Assembly: GCA_965219005.1 (NCBI GenBank)
Contig: CBDCMS010000003.1
Coordinates: 2,728,001 to 2,792,000, forward strand
Length of the DNA stretch: 64,000 bases
Direction: 5' to 3'
Source of the DNA: CAUZIZ01 sp965219005
GTDB taxonomy: Bacteria > Acidobacteriota > UBA6911 > RPQK01 > JAJDTT01
Below the pieces are notes generated by a model that saw only the letters and a list, made by a program, of their open reading frames with translations, ran no database searches and was not told the origin of the DNA. Positions 61,827 through 64,000 of the stretch are shown here, one piece after another; positions within the stretch are counted from its first letter, which is position 1, and the number at the start of each line of letters is the position of its first letter. Made by a program: the position numbers and the translations under genes.

Positions 61827-61970
61827 ATGCCTACTGCCTCGGCTGTCGGCTTTCGGAGCGACGGGCAGTTGGTGCAGGCGGTCTCCGACAAGGTCCACGA
61901 GATACTGGAAAGCGCGATTGGTCGCTGCCCCGCTAATGGCCGCTCGACCGTTCGTCCCTATGATCTCTGA
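61827..61970 (+). CDS. Possible small histone-fold-like protein (weak)
   Basis: A 47-residue frame from the ATG 61827. The stretch VSDKVHEILESAIGRC followed by PANGRSTVRPYDL resembles the helix, loop and RPxDL end of short bacterial histone-fold proteins. The first helix of that fold is missing, so it may be a remnant or chance. No ribosome site is evident. Confidence 0.25.
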   Translation: MPTASAVGFRSDGQLVQAVSDKVHEILESAIGRCPANGRSTVRPYDL

Positions 61971-62217
61971 GACGGAGTTGCCCGAGGCAGAGCAAGTTCC
62001 AGATCAGCTCTAGCCAAGGCGGTGCTGGACCCCATTCGAGAACGAAACTTCACTGCCGACAGTGAGCGTCTCCATTGGTCTTTTTCCGGCCTTCGAAATT
62101 CGCTTGTTAGATATTCTGCGGTTCAGCCTTTCCACCGGTTGCCTTTTCAGAGCAAGGAAAAAGGCTAAATCACAAACCGCAGAACACCGAACATGCGAAC
62201 GTCGAAGTGAATGCAGG

Positions 62218-62284
62218 GATCGTACAGGAAAGAGACCACTCGAGCCATGGGAGCCTGAAGCGCAAGCGAGGGGTTGGGGAAGGC
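62218..62284 (-). repeat. Partial R1 repeat copy E
   Basis: Read on the minus strand it gives CCCAACCCCTCGCTTGCGCT through TTCAGGCTCCCATGGCTCGA and TTTCCTGTACGATCC, matching the second module of copies A and D. Confidence 0.75.
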
Positions 62285-62570
62285 AAGATTCCAATGAAGT
62301 TTCAGCTTCAGCCCAGGTGTGACCATGAGCCCGCTGGTTCGCCGCTGGCTCTTTCCCTGCTTCTGCCTTCCGTTGACTTGCGACCTCTGCCTTTCACCCA
62401 GGCCTATCAAAGGTAAGTATTCTCTGTGGATTTTCTTCGACCAGGGTCCGAATCTGCACCTGAGTGACCCCCTTCTTCAGCAAGTGCGGGGCAAACTGTT
62501 AGACAGTGACCCGGATCAAGTCAAACGAAGTACAGTGTCACTACTGTCCGGTTGAAAGTCGCAATGAGGC

Positions 62571-62660
62571 GAATCCTGAAGGGATTCCGTCTGTCAGCTT
62601 ACGGTTTCCGAACCCTGGGTCAACGATGCCACACCTTGCATTTCAATCCTGAAGGGGTTG
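62571..62660. repeat. REP block of family R3, orphan copy
   Basis: AATCCTGAAGGGATT, then TTTCCGAACCCTGGGT, then CAATCCTGAAGGGGTTG, in the same order as at 48530-48620 but with no transposase nearby. Confidence 0.8.
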
Positions 62661-62778
62661 TGTACAGAAGGGGGATCCTCGCTTCGGTTGACTTCTCCGG
62701 GTCTCAGTGCTACTTCTGCACTTCATTGATTCTCGAAATAGACTCTCGAACAACCACCACCGATAGAGGAGTAACCCA

Positions 62779-63303
62779 ATGGCCCGATACATAGAAATAG
62801 TTCTCGAAAAACGCGATGTTCACTGTGCCGCTCGGTTGCTGGATGATGAGGCGCCGCGGACGTGTGATGCTGTGTGGGACGCTCTCCCACAAACCGGAGG
62901 GGTCTACCACGCCAAATATGCCAGTAACGAGATCTATGCCCTGGTTTCGGCTTTTGCCGAGGAGGAGCCGGGGCCCGAGCACAGGACTATCGTTCCCGCT
63001 TCCGGCGACGTCATGTACTTCTATCTTCCACCGGGAGTTGCCCTGCCCAGCGATGCTCGGCACCTCATTCGCGATGGGCGAGGAGTTATCGATCTCGCGG
63101 TCTTCTACGACCACTACAATCTTCTGCTGTCTCCCCGTGAGGGGCTGGGCCCGGGCAACGTGTTCGGCCGGATCGTCAGAAACATGGAAGCCGTAACGGA
63201 AGCGGGTCAGAATGTGTGGAGAGAGGGCTTCGCAGGGGAGCAGTTGACCTATCGTCGATTGGAGGGCGAGGAGTTGAAGGAGTGGGGCCTCGACCAGGAC
63301 TAA
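62779..63303 (+). CDS. DUF3830 family protein
   Basis: A 174-residue protein of the DUF3830 family (cyclophilin-like fold): ARLLDDEAPRTCDAVWDALP at the start, VYHAKYASNEIYALV, GDVMYFYLPPG and VFYDHYNLLLSPREG. The role is unknown; members often lie beside amidases, hydantoinases and RraA-like genes, as here. Good spacing from a GAGGAG ribosome site (62767). Confidence 0.85.
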   Translation: MARYIEIVLEKRDVHCAARLLDDEAPRTCDAVWDALPQTGGVYHAKYASNEIYALVSAFAEEEPGPEHRTIVPASGDVMYFYLPPGVALPSDARHLIRDGRGVIDLAVFYDHYNLLLSPREGLGPGNVFGRIVRNMEAVTEAGQNVWREGFAGEQLTYRRLEGEELKEWGLDQD

Positions 63304-63329
63304 CCTCCAGCGGTCCGGGCAAATCCAAC

Positions 63330-64000
63330 ATGAAATCGAGGCAGCCGGTTGCACTGGTCACGGGCGCTGGAAGTGGAATCGGGCGAGCCGTTGCCTTCAA
63401 GTTGGGAGCGGAGGGTGTCCAGGTCGCAATCTGCGATCGGAACCAGGAGAATCTGGAGGGAACCTCTCTATCGATGAGCCAAGAAGGGATGGCCGTAAGC
63501 ACCCATCTCTGCGACGTGAGCCAGCGTGGGCAGGTCGATCAGGTAGTCCAGGCGATACTGGAGCACTATGAAAAGGTCGACGTCCTGGTAAATAACGCCG
63601 GTGTTTCGAAGCGAAATCCGATCGCCGAGCCTGGAGACGCGATCTGGCACGAGATTCTGGCGACGAACCTCAACGGTGTCTATTTTTGCACCCAAAGCGT
63701 CCTTCTGGGAATGCCGATAGGGGGGCGCATCGTCAACATCGCCTCGATCTCAGGAAAGGTCGGGACCGCTGGCTACACTGCCTACTGTGCTTCCAAACAC
63801 GCGGTGATTGGTTTCACACGTGCGCTGGCGCTGGAAGTGGCTCCTCGGAAGATCACGGTGAATGCGATCTGTCCGGGCTGGACCGAAACTCCAATGGCCA
63901 GAGCGGACATGGAGGAGAGCGCCCGGCTGGAGAGTACCAGCTATCAACAGATCGAGGCTGCGGTTCTGAAGGACATACCCCTGGGTGAATTCATCCCGCC
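63330..64000 (+). CDS. SDR family NAD(P)-dependent oxidoreductase, 3' end outside window
   Basis: A short-chain dehydrogenase whose frame is open to the right edge. The cofactor motif is TGAGSGIGRAVA, then NNAGVSKR, and the catalytic Ser-Tyr-Lys set is in IASISGKVGTAGYTAYCASKHA. CPGWTETPMA follows. About 223 of an expected 250 residues are visible. Start ATG 63330, 27 bases after the DUF3830 gene, so probably cotranscribed. Substrate unknown. Confidence 0.93.
   Translation, partial: MKSRQPVALVTGAGSGIGRAVAFKLGAEGVQVAICDRNQENLEGTSLSMSQEGMAVSTHLCDVSQRGQVDQVVQAILEHYEKVDVLVNNAGVSKRNPIAEPGDAIWHEILATNLNGVYFCTQSVLLGMPIGGRIVNIASISGKVGTAGYTAYCASKHAVIGFTRALALEVAPRKITVNAICPGWTETPMARADMEESARLESTSYQQIEAAVLKDIPLGEFIP

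Larger units (their letters stand above)
61722..62778. other. 1-kb region with repeats and no firm gene
   Basis: It holds a short candidate gene at 61827-61970, an inverted R1 fragment at 62218-62284, a CTGCGGTT/AACCGCAG palindrome at about 62117-62187 and an R3 REP at 62571-62660. The remaining reading frames are short and lack ribosome sites or family features. Confidence 0.6.

Noticed and set aside
61990..62560. Several 60-95 codon frames in the 62-kb gap
   Set aside because: They overlap dispersed repeats on both strands, lack start signals and show no domain.

Overview
The window looks like a chromosomal segment of a Gram-negative bacterium, most likely an Acidobacteriota-type organism. 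The evidence is a very long TonB-dependent receptor with an N-terminal carboxypeptidase-regulatory-like domain, a DUF5916 outer-membrane barrel, a cytochrome c / copper monooxygenase-like / TPR lipoprotein, a heptosyltransferase-type GT9 enzyme, split B12-dependent mutase subunits and many sugar-isomerase, oxidoreductase and CoA genes. By eye the base composition is moderately GC-rich. The lineage is inference from gene content; there is no rRNA gene to test it.

Layout. 1-5.0 kb: methylmalonyl-CoA mutase large (left-truncated) and small subunits, a GT9 transferase, Trm112-like, ThpR, PncC and PgpA. 5.2-9.6 kb: a moxR / DUF58 / transglutaminase operon. 9.9-11.8 kb: ruvB and ruvA separated by a 7-bp tandem array. 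11.8-13.7 kb: an ISKra4-type element inserted into the 3' end of a Dnmt2-like methyltransferase gene. 14.8-26.7 kb: exported hydrolase-like proteins, an M14 peptidase, an acetamidase, a decayed RAYT transposase inside long inverted repeats, a lipoprotein, a MauE-like protein, uridine kinase, a desaturase, two sugar isomerase-like proteins and a triple RidA protein. 26.9-29.1 kb: an MFS gene split by an IS1595-type element. 29.5-36.4 kb: the cytochrome/TPR lipoprotein, the TonB receptor (one frameshift) and DUF427. 36.5-41.4 kb: a RAYT gene between REP palindromes, glycolate dehydrogenase (glcF plus a glcD-glcE fusion) and a second REP pair. 41.5-48.4 kb: aldo/keto reductase, PEP mutase/isocitrate lyase family protein, an AsmA-like protein, an exported CinA-like protein and the DUF5916 protein. 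48.5-50.4 kb: a third RAYT/REP element with an IS110-family element inserted in its palindrome. 50.7-55.6 kb: Gfo/Idh/MocA oxidoreductase, then a geranylgeranyl-reductase-type gene broken by one IS1595 copy with another copy beside it. 55.6-64 kb: RraA-like, acyl-CoA synthetase, acyl-CoA dehydrogenase, enoyl-CoA hydratase, FlK-like thioesterase, MetE-like, DUF3830 and a right-truncated SDR.

The most striking system is the IS110-family element at 49175-50383. Its 5' leader folds into two loops whose guide segments match, in the polarity expected of an IS621-type bridge RNA, both the REP sequence it sits in and its own joined ends. The joined ends would also create a strong promoter. It lies inside the REP of a RAYT element, in a window that carries three different RAYT/REP systems.

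The region is actively rearranging. Three near-identical IS1595-type copies have perfect 8-bp target duplications. An ISKra4 element, a nonsense mutation, two single-base frameshifts and several families of dispersed palindromes add to this. It suggests a genome with recent IS expansion and ongoing gene loss.
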